A stretch of 64,000 nt of DNA, from positions 1 through 64,000 of the forward strand of contig NZ_BAFT02000026.1 of assembly GCF_000308475.2 (NCBI RefSeq), written 5' to 3'. The translations under genes and the position numbers were made by a program. This stretch comes from Nocardia brasiliensis NBRC 14402. GTDB taxonomy: Bacteria; Actinomycetota; Actinomycetes; Mycobacteriales; Mycobacteriaceae. The notes under the pieces were generated by a model. It made no database searches and had not been told where the DNA came from. It worked only from the letters and a program-made list of their open reading frames with translations. Shown one piece after another: positions 46,277-53,399 of this stretch. Position 1 is the first letter of the stretch, and every line of letters begins with the position of its first letter.

Positions 46277-46802
46277 ACGTTCTCCTTTGGTTCGATCATT
46301 CGACTGCTAAGCGACACCGAGAATTCGCGTAGCCTGTGCGGCATCACGGACGATCGTTGGAATTCTCGAATGAAATTCCGAGAACTGATGCCGAGTGACA
46401 AGCGAACCATCGGGACTGTTCCTTGAACAGAAGTCGCGAGTCATGTGAAACCGGGACATCACGTCCACGCACTTGTGACCCCCGTCCCATCCTGATATTG
46501 CTCGGCGGTGTTGCGTTGCGCCGCTCGGAGGTGGGTTAAGCACAGTCGAGGTCGGGACGATGTGGGACAAAAGTCACGAATACTTTGCCCTTCGGCCGGA
46601 CACCGTCGTGACCTTTGCCCGCAGGATAATTCATCGAATTCCGATACGTTAGGTAGCGAGTAGACTCGGGCAGCTCGTGGCTCAACCAGTTCGGATCGGG
46701 ATCTGTGCAGAATCCGTCGCGGAATGCGAGACCTGTTGTCCGGCTGTGCATCGGGTGCAGTGCTGGCTGTCGGGAATTACTGCCGACGGAGGGGTTTGTG
46801 GC
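46277..46802. other. 526-base regulatory intergenic region with DevR-box-like sites
   Basis: No credible gene. It separates the divergent glycine-zipper and DevR2 genes. It contains the good DevR box at 46561-46580, a weaker GTGAC-N4-GTCCC site at 46475-46488 and several GGGAC half-sites (46419-46423, 46453-46457). A long leader or several promoters are likely. Confidence 0.5.
46561..46580. promoter_or_regulatory. DevR (DosR) box
   Basis: The 20-mer TGTGGGACAAAAGTCACGAA matches 16 of 20 positions of the published DosR consensus TTSGGGACTWWAGTCCCSAA. It lies between the glycine-zipper gene and the DevR2 gene, 222 bases before the latter's start. Confidence 0.62.
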
Positions 46803-47450
46803 GTGACTAGAGTGTTCCTGGTCGATGGGCATCACATCGTCCGGCGCGGGATTGCCGACCTGATCGGAGCCGAACCCGACCTCGAGCTGGTCGGGGAGGC
46901 AGAGACGGTGTCCCGGGCCATCGAAGACATCCTGCGGCTGCGTCCTGATGTGGTCGTGCTCGAAATCCGGCTGCCCGATGGTGACGGCATAGCGCTATGC
47001 CGTGAACTGCAGAATCACGGGCTGGGCGCGCAGTTGCTGATCCTCACCGCGTTCATCGACGAGAAGTCGATGCTGAACGCCATCCGGGCTGGGGTCAGCG
47101 GCTACGTCATCAAGGACATCGGCACCGTGGAGTTGGTCGACGCCATTCGTGAGGTCGGGTCGGGCAAATCGTTGCTCGACAACCGCGCCGCCGCCGCGCT
47201 CATGTCCAAGCTGCGCGCGGACGGCGCCGCGCGGCGCGGTCCCTTCGCGCATCTCACCGCTCAGGAGCGAACGCTGCTCGAACTGCTCGGCGAAGGACTG
47301 TCGAATCGCCAGATAGCGGAACGAATGTCGCTGGCGGAGAAGACGATCAGGAACTACGTTTCGCGCCTGCTGACCAAACTGGGGGTCGAGCGGCGAAGTC
47401 AGGCAGCGGTGCTCGCCCTCGAGCTGCGGCCTTCCAACAGTGTGCGATGA
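46803..47450 (+). CDS. DevR paralogue with Glu at the phospho-acceptor site
   Basis: A 215-aa NarL-type regulator close to the DevR at 41422-42072, but without a kinase partner. The acidic pair is D8-G9 instead of D-D. The phospho-acceptor position 54 is Glu (VVVLEIRLPDGDG) instead of Asp. Thr in LILTAF and Lys in YVIKDIG remain. The HTH is intact ([44 protein letters not shown]). Glu often mimics phospho-Asp, so the protein may be constitutively active or controlled otherwise. GTG 46803 with GGAGGGG is the start. It overlaps the next gene by ATGA. Confidence 0.88.
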   Translation: MTRVFLVDGHHIVRRGIADLIGAEPDLELVGEAETVSRAIEDILRLRPDVVVLEIRLPDGDGIALCRELQNHGLGAQLLILTAFIDEKSMLNAIRAGVSGYVIKDIGTVELVDAIREVGSGKSLLDNRAAAALMSKLRADGAARRGPFAHLTAQERTLLELLGEGLSNRQIAERMSLAEKTIRNYVSRLLTKLGVERRSQAAVLALELRPSNSVR

Positions 47451-47992
47451 ACGGTCGCCTCGCGATCTACTTGGCTGCCTGCGGAGTTCGCTATGAGCAG
47501 CTGCGGCCGGGCTCGCCCGGTGTACCGACGGTGTCGATCGTTCCGCCGTCGCCCTGGACGCAGGTGGATCATGGATATTTCCGTGACGTCTATTCGATGT
47601 GGGCCCGACCGCCGATCGAAGGCTACAGCTGGGTCGACAACGCGGTGCTCGTACTCGTGCGACTGACCCCTGGCGTCGATCATGTCGAGCTGCTCACGCA
47701 CGCGGTGTCCGACGCGCGCCGGCTACCCGAGTGGGTCGAGATCTATGTCGACGAAGCGCGGTACGAGGGTTTTCCGTCTTGTCTCGTCGCGGGCACCTAT
47801 GTTGCCGAGTCGCTACGACTGCGGGCCGACACCCGATACATCGTCATAGGTGACAGCGGTTGTCAGTATCTGGTGCAGCTCACCGTCACCAGCCGATTGC
47901 CCTCGACTGCCGAGGCTGCTCGGTGGGCATCGAAAGATTTCGATCAATTCAAAGGTTGGTGGGTCGCCCTGCCTCGACAGCGGGCGTCGTAA
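47447..47992 (+). CDS. LpqN/LpqT-like protein without signal peptide
   Basis: A 181-aa protein whose pattern (PSPWTQVDHGYFRDVYSMWARPP, DNAVLVLVRLTPGVDHVELLTHAVSDARRLP, GFPSCLVAGTYVAESLRLRADTRYIVIGDSGCQYLVQLTVTSRLP) resembles the mycobacterial LpqN/LpqT fold. No export signal is apparent, unlike the lipoproteins of that family. It is translationally coupled to the DevR paralogue by ATGA, which suggests a partner role. The assignment rests on pattern similarity only. Confidence 0.62.
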   Translation: MNGRLAIYLAACGVRYEQLRPGSPGVPTVSIVPPSPWTQVDHGYFRDVYSMWARPPIEGYSWVDNAVLVLVRLTPGVDHVELLTHAVSDARRLPEWVEIYVDEARYEGFPSCLVAGTYVAESLRLRADTRYIVIGDSGCQYLVQLTVTSRLPSTAEAARWASKDFDQFKGWWVALPRQRAS

Positions 47993-48039
47993 TTGTCGCC
48001 GCGGTGATCGCGCCGGCTCGTCATGTAGGAGATAACACG

Positions 48040-48600
48040 TTGACGAATACCATTGTCGCCGAAACACGCGCTCCCGGTGCCGCCGAGGCGAGCGGCATGA
48101 ACGTTTTGATAGTCGTGGAGTCTTGTTTCGGAAACACCGCGCGGATCGCGGAGGCTGTCGCCGAGGGGATTCGGGGGCGCGGCGGGAGCGTCACGGTGGT
48201 CGGCACGCAGACCATGCCTGCGCTCGACGACGTCGATCTGTTGCTGGTGGGAGCGCCTACGCACAATGCGGGTCTGTCGACGCCGACGTCACGTCGTCAA
48301 GCGGAAACCCACGGTGCGGCCAGGGCCGTGACCGGTGTGCGGGAGTGGCTCGATGCGCTGCCCGCGCGGCTGAATGTCCGTGCCGCGGCGTTCGATACCG
48401 TCGCAGGCCGAAGCATTTTCACCGGGTCTGCGGCGAGACGGATCGTGCAGCGACTGCAAGGGCACGCCTGCGATATCGTTGGGCGCGAGAGCTTCCTGGT
48501 CGTCTCCCGGGTGGGGCCGTTGGCGGGCAACGAGTCCGCTCGGGCCGAGCGCTGGGGTAGCGAGCTGGCCGACAGATTGTCGCGCTTCGGAATGCGCTGA
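48040..48600 (+). CDS. Flavodoxin-like FMN protein
   Basis: About 186 aa. The flavodoxin fold starts with MNVLIVVESCFGNTARIAEAVAEGI (phosphate loop SCFGNT) and includes LLLVGAPTHNAGLS and ESFLVVSRVGPLAGNESARAE. Electron-transfer or WrbA-like redox roles are possible. A TTG at 48040 has an AGGAG site 8 bases away and is preferred; ATG 48097 would give the bare 167-aa domain. Confidence 0.8.
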   Translation: MTNTIVAETRAPGAAEASGMNVLIVVESCFGNTARIAEAVAEGIRGRGGSVTVVGTQTMPALDDVDLLLVGAPTHNAGLSTPTSRRQAETHGAARAVTGVREWLDALPARLNVRAAAFDTVAGRSIFTGSAARRIVQRLQGHACDIVGRESFLVVSRVGPLAGNESARAERWGSELADRLSRFGMR

Positions 48601-48620
48601 GCAGCCGGACCCGTTGTGGC

Positions 48621-48656
48621 ACAGCGGCAGTCGAGTTCGTGCTCGGTTGCCGCTGT
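48621..48656. terminator. Terminator hairpin between convergent genes
   Basis: Stem ACAGCGGCA/TGCCGCTGT (9 bp) with an inner CGAG/CTCG pairing inside the 18-base loop, between the flavodoxin gene and the gene ending at 48664. Confidence 0.5.
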
Positions 48657-48663
48657 CGCTGTT

Positions 48664-49128
48664 TCAGGTGGTCGAGGCGCGGCTGGAACCTGAGCTCGGC
48701 ACGCCACCGGCCACTGCGCACACCGCGTTGAGCACGACCGCCTGAATCGGAAGGGTGGTGACGTAGCCGGGTTCGACCACCCACACCGGCGACCAGCCGA
48801 GTTGCCGATCCGAATGCGGGAGCATGATTCGGTTTCCGCGCGCCACGATCATGACGCCGAGTTCGTCCAGTCGCCGGACGAGGTCCGGCTCTAGTGTGTC
48901 GGCCGGGTAGCGGACGAGGAACCCGACCCGATTCGACCTGGTGTGCAACATGACCGGGGCGGTGTGCACTGCCGCGGAGACCTCGTACCCGAGTATTCGT
49001 GGCATGGTGACCATCCCGAACCGGTCGTCGGTGAGCAGACACGGATGGGATCCGAGCAGGGTCACCGGTAGGCCCCGGTCGCGATATGTCGTGCAGATCC
49101 GCTGTGGGGTAGTGCAGTTCGCGAACAT
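48664..49128 (-). CDS. Unrecognised 154-aa protein
   Basis: No family recognised. Protein-like composition with alternating hydrophobic stretches (RILGYEVSAAVHTAPVMLHT, RVGFLVRYPADTLEPDLVRRLDELGVMIVARGNRIMLPH, WVVEPGYVTTLPIQAVVLNAVCAVAGGVP). No clear signal peptide. ATG 49128 is the start. It lies 49 bases downstream of the PPOX-fold gene on the same strand and may share its transcript. Confidence 0.55.
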   Translation of the reverse strand: MFANCTTPQRICTTYRDRGLPVTLLGSHPCLLTDDRFGMVTMPRILGYEVSAAVHTAPVMLHTRSNRVGFLVRYPADTLEPDLVRRLDELGVMIVARGNRIMLPHSDRQLGWSPVWVVEPGYVTTLPIQAVVLNAVCAVAGGVPSSGSSRASTT

Positions 49129-49177
49129 CCAGTCGGTATCCCTCGAATCGTAATGCCCGTCGGTCCGCCGGCACGGT

Positions 49178-49612
49178 TCAGCGCGTGACCTCGTCGTTCA
49201 GCCGGAACTGCCGGCCGGTGATCGCATGCGCGTCGATGCGGACGTATTCGTATTTCGGCGTGGAGATCCACGGTCGGATCGCCAGCGTGTCCGCATGGTG
49301 CACATCGCGCGCGATGCTGATCTGCTCGGCGTGCCCTCTGATCACAACACTCCAGGCCAGTTGGGCCTCGGGGAGTATCTGGTCCGCCTCGAACAGCACC
49401 GACGAGTTGATGGTGAGTTTGAGCAGTTTGCTGCCGGGGGCGGTCCGGAAATAGATTTTCCCGCTGTCGACGGCGTAGTTCACCGGGAAGATGTCCAGTT
49501 CGCCGGACGTGTTCACGACGATCCGGCCGAGCTGGGTCTCGTCCAATTTGTCCCAGCACTCAGCGACCGTCAGCTCCTGCACCAGATCTGAGGTACGGAC
49601 AAGTTCGGCCAT
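49178..49612 (-). CDS. PPOX-class (pyridoxamine 5'-phosphate oxidase-like) flavin-binding protein
   Basis: A 144-aa split-barrel protein: ECWDKLDETQLGRIVVNTSGELDIFPVNYAVDSGKIYFRTAPGSKLLKL is the standard opening of the family, followed by SVVIRGHAEQI. It binds FMN or F420, and related small proteins belong to mycobacterial DosR regulons. A DevR box lies 112 bases upstream of its start, in the region shared with the WhiB gene. Confidence 0.88.
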   Translation of the reverse strand: MAELVRTSDLVQELTVAECWDKLDETQLGRIVVNTSGELDIFPVNYAVDSGKIYFRTAPGSKLLKLTINSSVLFEADQILPEAQLAWSVVIRGHAEQISIARDVHHADTLAIRPWISTPKYEYVRIDAHAITGRQFRLNDEVTR

Positions 49613-49723
49613 CGGCTCGCCTCTTTCTGCTCGATCAGCAGTCCACTCGAGAAGCTATCTCCTTATCCGCTTGTTGGGCAGAGTAATTCGGCTCTATTGG
49701 ACCGGCTTACCAACAGCGTTTTA

Positions 49724-49741
49724 CAGGACATAAGTCCTGTC
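49724..49741. promoter_or_regulatory. DevR (DosR) box, perfect palindrome
   Basis: ACAGGAC-ATAA-GTCCTGT is an exact inverted repeat with the DosR spacing (GGAC-N4-GTCC) and 14 of 20 matches to the full consensus. It lies between the divergent PPOX and WhiB genes and could serve both. Confidence 0.62.
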
Positions 49742-49865
49742 CGGCATGACGAGAATCACAGACTTGAAAATGTGGGAGTTTCGGCCCTGCCGAGGTGTGC
49801 CATTCGGCTCTCGATGTGGGAATGGCGATATCCAATTCTACGGGTATGAGATCTTCGGTGGTGCG

Positions 49866-50237
49866 GTGTTGAAACAGTCGGCACAGCTACTCGAGCGCGA
49901 GGCGGGAGAGTGGGCGGGGAGCGGGAGTTGTGCACAGAGCGATCCGGAAGAATTCTTCCCCGAGGCCGGTGAGACCTCGCTGCTTGCGGTACGCATTTGC
50001 AGCCGGTGTGAGGTGCGCGAATCCTGCCTCGAGTACGCGCTGGAGCACAGCGAGGTCCTGGGTATCTGGGGCGGGCTCACCCGTCGGCAGCGGATCAAGC
50101 TGTCGCGCCTGCGCGCGAGTCCGGATCGATCGCGCGCGGCGGGAACGGAAAAGGGGGTCGGCCGTTCTCGTGCGATCGAGATCGTAGTGACTTCGATGGA
50201 TGGCGCCGGTCGTCATACCGTTGTCGATTGCCGGTGA
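49866..50237 (+). CDS. WhiB-family Fe-S regulator
   Basis: About 123 aa. Four cysteines ligate a 4Fe-4S cluster: SCAQSDPEEFFPE, then ICSRCEVRESC (C-x2-C-x5-C). The GIWGG turn and the basic RRQRIKLSRLR tail follow. The C-terminal 40 residues are a variable extension. GTG 49866 is the preferred start (VLKQSAQLLE); an in-frame ATG at 49746 would add 40 unrelated residues and place the DevR box against the start codon. WhiB proteins partner with sigma factors and sense O2/NO, which fits the island. Confidence 0.85.
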   Translation: MLKQSAQLLEREAGEWAGSGSCAQSDPEEFFPEAGETSLLAVRICSRCEVRESCLEYALEHSEVLGIWGGLTRRQRIKLSRLRASPDRSRAAGTEKGVGRSRAIEIVVTSMDGAGRHTVVDCR

Positions 50238-50254
50238 CGATCGGCCTGTATTAG

Positions 50255-50278
50255 GTGGCACAAAGGCCCTGGTGCCAC
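50255..50278. promoter_or_regulatory. Palindrome GTGGCAC-N10-GTGCCAC upstream of the VKOR gene
   Basis: Perfect 7-bp inverted repeat ending 13 bases before a GATAAT -10 hexamer. The position suits an operator; it is also 17 bases after the whiB stop, so an attenuator or terminator is possible, though no U-run follows. Confidence 0.45.
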
Positions 50279-50291
50279 GACTATCGTTGCG

Positions 50292-50297
50292 GATAAT
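50292..50297 (+). promoter_or_regulatory. -10 hexamer GATAAT for the VKOR gene
   Basis: Followed by eight bases and the ATG, so the transcript should be leaderless or nearly so. Confidence 0.45.
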
Positions 50298-50305
50298 CGG
50301 GTTAC

Positions 50306-50938
50306 ATGAGCCTTGCCGAACCGACCCGGATCGAAGTGGCCGCCGTGGCATCGGTAGCGGAGCCACGCCGGTTGTCCGTCGCTTGTTCGAGCAGCGCGTG
50401 GGGGCTGCTGCTGGCCGCCTCGGCGGGTTGGCTGGCCTCGTTCACGCTGACGGTGGAGCGGTTCAAACTCTTTGTCGATTCGGACTATCGGCCGTCGTGC
50501 AGTATCAACCCGATTCTGTCGTGTGGGTCGGTGATGGCGACACCACAGGCGGCCGTTCTCGGTTTCCCCAATCCGATCATCGGCGTCGTCGCGTTCTCGG
50601 TAGTAATCCCGCTTGCGCTGCTGAGCGTGGCCAGAATCGCGCTGCCACAGTGGATCTGGATCGGCCTGTGGGTCGGCACGGCCTGCGGTGTCGGGTTCGT
50701 GTGCTGGCTCATCTTCCAGACGCTCTATCGGATTCACGCGCTCTGCCCCTACTGCATGGTGGTGTGGGCGGTAGTCACCCCCATGCTGGCCGTACTGAGC
50801 AATCAGCTCAGCGAAGCGCTGCCTCGCCCGATACGTGCAATAGTCGACTGGCGCTGGACTGTGGTCGCGCTTTTCTGCACAGCCGTTGTGCTGCAAGTCT
50901 TTCTAGCGTTTCAGGACTACTGGCTGTCGCTCATCTGA
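50306..50938 (+). CDS. Vitamin K epoxide reductase (VKOR) family protein
   Basis: A 210-aa membrane protein with five hydrophobic segments. The redox cysteines are present: SCSINPILSCGSVM (loop pair) and the CPYC active site in HALCPYCMVVW. Bacterial VKOR re-oxidises DsbA-type thioredoxins with quinone to support disulfide formation in the envelope. No fused thioredoxin domain is seen. It ends the redox island. Confidence 0.92.
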   Translation: MSLAEPTRIEVAAVASVAEPRRLSVACSSSAWGLLLAASAGWLASFTLTVERFKLFVDSDYRPSCSINPILSCGSVMATPQAAVLGFPNPIIGVVAFSVVIPLALLSVARIALPQWIWIGLWVGTACGVGFVCWLIFQTLYRIHALCPYCMVVWAVVTPMLAVLSNQLSEALPRPIRAIVDWRWTVVALFCTAVVLQVFLAFQDYWLSLI

Positions 50939-50987
50939 AGGTGCCGTTCCGCCGGCGCCCTCCGCGTGCCGGAGATTCCGTTCCTGG

Positions 50988-52424
50988 TCAATAGGACGGC
51001 GGTTGGTAGGGAAGGGTGGGTGCCAACAGGGTGAGCAGGCCCAGGACGATGGGCAGGAGAGCCGCGAGGTAAATGAACGTGTAGCCGACGATGTCGCGTG
51101 CCTTGAGGGACAGTACGCCGAGGAGCGGGAGCATCCAGAACGGGTTGATCAGGTTCGGCAGCGCCTCCGCGGCGTTGTAGATCTGGACGGTCCAGCCGAG
51201 GTTGACGTGTGTGTCGTTCGCTGCCTGCATCACATACGGTGCCTCGATGATCCACTTGCCGCCGCCGGAGGGGATGAGGAAGCCGAGGACGACGGAGTAG
51301 GCGCCGATGAGCAGTGGGAAGGTGGTCGCGTTGCCCGTGGCGGTGAACAACGAGGCGAGGTGGTGGGAGATGGAGGTGCCGGAGCTGTCGGTGGCCCTGG
51401 TGAGAATGGCCGCGGTCCCGGCGTAGAAGGGAAATTGAATGAGGACACCGCCGGTGGCAGGCACGGCTTTGGTGACTGCGGCGAGAAATCGGCGGGGGCG
51501 CCAGTGCAGCAGCATGCCGAGGCCGAGGAACAGCAGGTTGTAGGTGTTGAGCCCGGAGATCGCGACCAGCGGGTCCTTGGCGGCGAATTCCTGGATCGCC
51601 CACCCGCCGACCAGGACGACGACCACGATGGTGAGCAGTGGGCTGTATTCGAGCCATTCGCCGGGACGCGTGCGCGGCACGTCGTCTTCGACCGGGTCGC
51701 GGGGATCGATGCCGAGATCGGTGGCGGTAACGGCGGTGTCGGCGCGGGGTGCGGTCAGAAACGCGATGGCCACACAAACCGTGACGACGACCGCGGCCAC
51801 AACGAGTGACTGCCAGGTGAAAATGGTGTCCCGGAACGGGATGACGCCGGTGATGGGCAGCAGCGACTGCGGGATGCTGGCGGGGTTGGCCTGTAGTTGC
51901 GCGGCCGACGAGCTGAGGCCGAGCGCCCAGCTCCCGCCGAGGCCGAGGTAGGCCGCCGCCGACGCGGCCCGATAGTCCATGCGCAGCTCGCGGCGCTCGG
52001 CGAGCCGCCGGACCAGCAGCGCGCTGAAGATGAGACTGAAGCCCCAATTGAGCAACGCCGACAGCAGGCTGACCGCAGCGACGACGGCGATCGCCGCCCG
52101 CGGATTGCGAGGCACGCGGGCGAGCCCGGTGATGGCCCGCTGGACCGGCCGGGCGGTGGCGACGACGTAGCCGCCGATGGCGACCATCGCCATCTGCATC
52201 GTGAACGGGATGAGGTCCCAGAAGCCGTTGCCGAAGACCGAGGCGACCTCGGCGGGTGCGGAGCCGATCGCCACCGCGGCGATGGCGACCACCGCGACGA
52301 TGAGCAGTGCGAAGACGAGGGTGTTGGGGAACCACTTCTCCGACCAGGCCGCACTGCGGGTGGCGAATCGGGCGAGCCGGCCGGCCGGTGGGTCGGCGGC
52401 GAGCTGGGAATCGGGCACAGACAT
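50988..52424 (-). CDS. AtoE-type short-chain fatty acid transporter
   Basis: A 478-aa protein with about twelve membrane helices. WSEKWFPNTLVFALLIVAVVAIAAVAIG, FGNGFWDLIPFTMQMAMVAIGGYVVA, LNTYNLLFLGLGMLLHWRP and FLIPSGGGKWIIEAPYVM are characteristic of the AtoE/TIGR00366 family, which imports short-chain carboxylates. Third gene of the GntR-controlled operon, 16 bases after the ornithine cyclodeaminase-like gene; it probably brings in the substrate of the two enzymes. Confidence 0.9.
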   Translation of the reverse strand: MSVPDSQLAADPPAGRLARFATRSAAWSEKWFPNTLVFALLIVAVVAIAAVAIGSAPAEVASVFGNGFWDLIPFTMQMAMVAIGGYVVATARPVQRAITGLARVPRNPRAAIAVVAAVSLLSALLNWGFSLIFSALLVRRLAERRELRMDYRAASAAAYLGLGGSWALGLSSSAAQLQANPASIPQSLLPITGVIPFRDTIFTWQSLVVAAVVVTVCVAIAFLTAPRADTAVTATDLGIDPRDPVEDDVPRTRPGEWLEYSPLLTIVVVVLVGGWAIQEFAAKDPLVAISGLNTYNLLFLGLGMLLHWRPRRFLAAVTKAVPATGGVLIQFPFYAGTAAILTRATDSSGTSISHHLASLFTATGNATTFPLLIGAYSVVLGFLIPSGGGKWIIEAPYVMQAANDTHVNLGWTVQIYNAAEALPNLINPFWMLPLLGVLSLKARDIVGYTFIYLAALLPIVLGLLTLLAPTLPYQPPSY

Positions 52425-52440
52425 GCGAACTCCTGAGTGG

Positions 52441-53382
52441 TCAACCGGCGTGCCGGAGGACGTGGTGGTGGACCAGCGTCGCGGCGGTCAGGTCGGCCAG
52501 GGCCGTGCCGACTGCTTTGAACACGGTGATCTCTTGGTCGTTTCGGCGACCGGGCGCCTCATTTCGACAGAGCTGGGGCAGCGTGGCGGTCACGTCGTCC
52601 CGGGTGATGACGCCGGTGGCGAGTGGCTGGGTGAGGTCGCCCGATTCGTCGAGCGCGTTGTCGCTGTCGACGTAGACGACGCCGCGGGTCAGGCAGGCGT
52701 CGTCGGCTTCGCGCATCTCCGGCCGGAAACTGCCGACCAGGTCGAGATGCGTGCCGGGACGCAGTAACTCACCGCGGATGATCGGGCTGGTGGCGAGCGT
52801 CGCGCAGGAGATCACGTCGGCGTCGGGCACCGCGGCGTCGAGGTCGACGGCGACGTGAGCGTCCGTTCCGGCGGCCCGCAGCCGTGCGACCAGGGCTGCT
52901 GCGGACGCGCGGTGTTGATCGTGGACGAGCACGGTGGGGATGTCGAGGACCGCGGCGTGTGCTGCGGCGAGGAGCGAGCCGATGTGCCCGGCTCCGACGA
53001 CGAGATGGACTCGGCTGTCGGGGCGGGCCAGATAGGACGAGGCCAGCGCCGCGGTGGCGACGGTGCGCCGCCGAGTGAGTTCGTTCCCATCGATGACCGC
53101 CAGGTGTTCGCCGGTGTCCGCCCGGGCCAGGACGTAGGCGGAGGACAGGGCCGGGCGACCGTGCGCATTGTTCTCGGGGAAGACGTTCACGAGTTTGACG
53201 CCCAGCAGCCCGTCGGCCTGCCAGGAGGGCATCAGGAGCAACGTCGACCCGGTGGTCTCGTCGATCTGATGATGGTGGCGCGGTGGGGTGGTGGCGCCGC
53301 GGGCGAAACCCGCGCGCAGGGCTGGGATCAAAGTGTCGAACGGCAATGCGGCGACGGTTTCGGCGGCGGAGACGATGAGCAC
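52441..53382 (-). CDS. Ornithine cyclodeaminase/mu-crystallin family protein
   Basis: A 313-aa NAD(P)-binding enzyme. Family motifs are TTGSTLLLMPSW, GVKLVNVFPENNAHGRPALSSAYVL, the Rossmann VVGAGHIGSLLAAAHAA, and DVISCATLATSPIIRGELLRPGTHLDLVGSFRPEMREAD. Members act as cyclodeaminases, ketimine reductases or dehydrogenases of amino acids; the specific reaction is open. GTG 53382 with AAAGG. Second gene of the operon. Confidence 0.9.
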   Translation of the reverse strand: MLIVSAAETVAALPFDTLIPALRAGFARGATTPPRHHHQIDETTGSTLLLMPSWQADGLLGVKLVNVFPENNAHGRPALSSAYVLARADTGEHLAVIDGNELTRRRTVATAALASSYLARPDSRVHLVVGAGHIGSLLAAAHAAVLDIPTVLVHDQHRASAAALVARLRAAGTDAHVAVDLDAAVPDADVISCATLATSPIIRGELLRPGTHLDLVGSFRPEMREADDACLTRGVVYVDSDNALDESGDLTQPLATGVITRDDVTATLPQLCRNEAPGRRNDQEITVFKAVGTALADLTAATLVHHHVLRHAG

Positions 53383-53399
53383 GGTCGAACCTTTCGGAA

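Noticed and set aside
46451..46469. GGGACATCACGTCC as a further DevR box
   Set aside because: The spacer is one base too long and the flanks do not match the consensus.
46536..46835. Minus-strand frame of 99 codons overlapping the DevR2 promoter
   Set aside because: No ribosome-binding site, low-complexity shadow composition, and it would cover the DevR box and the regulator's start.
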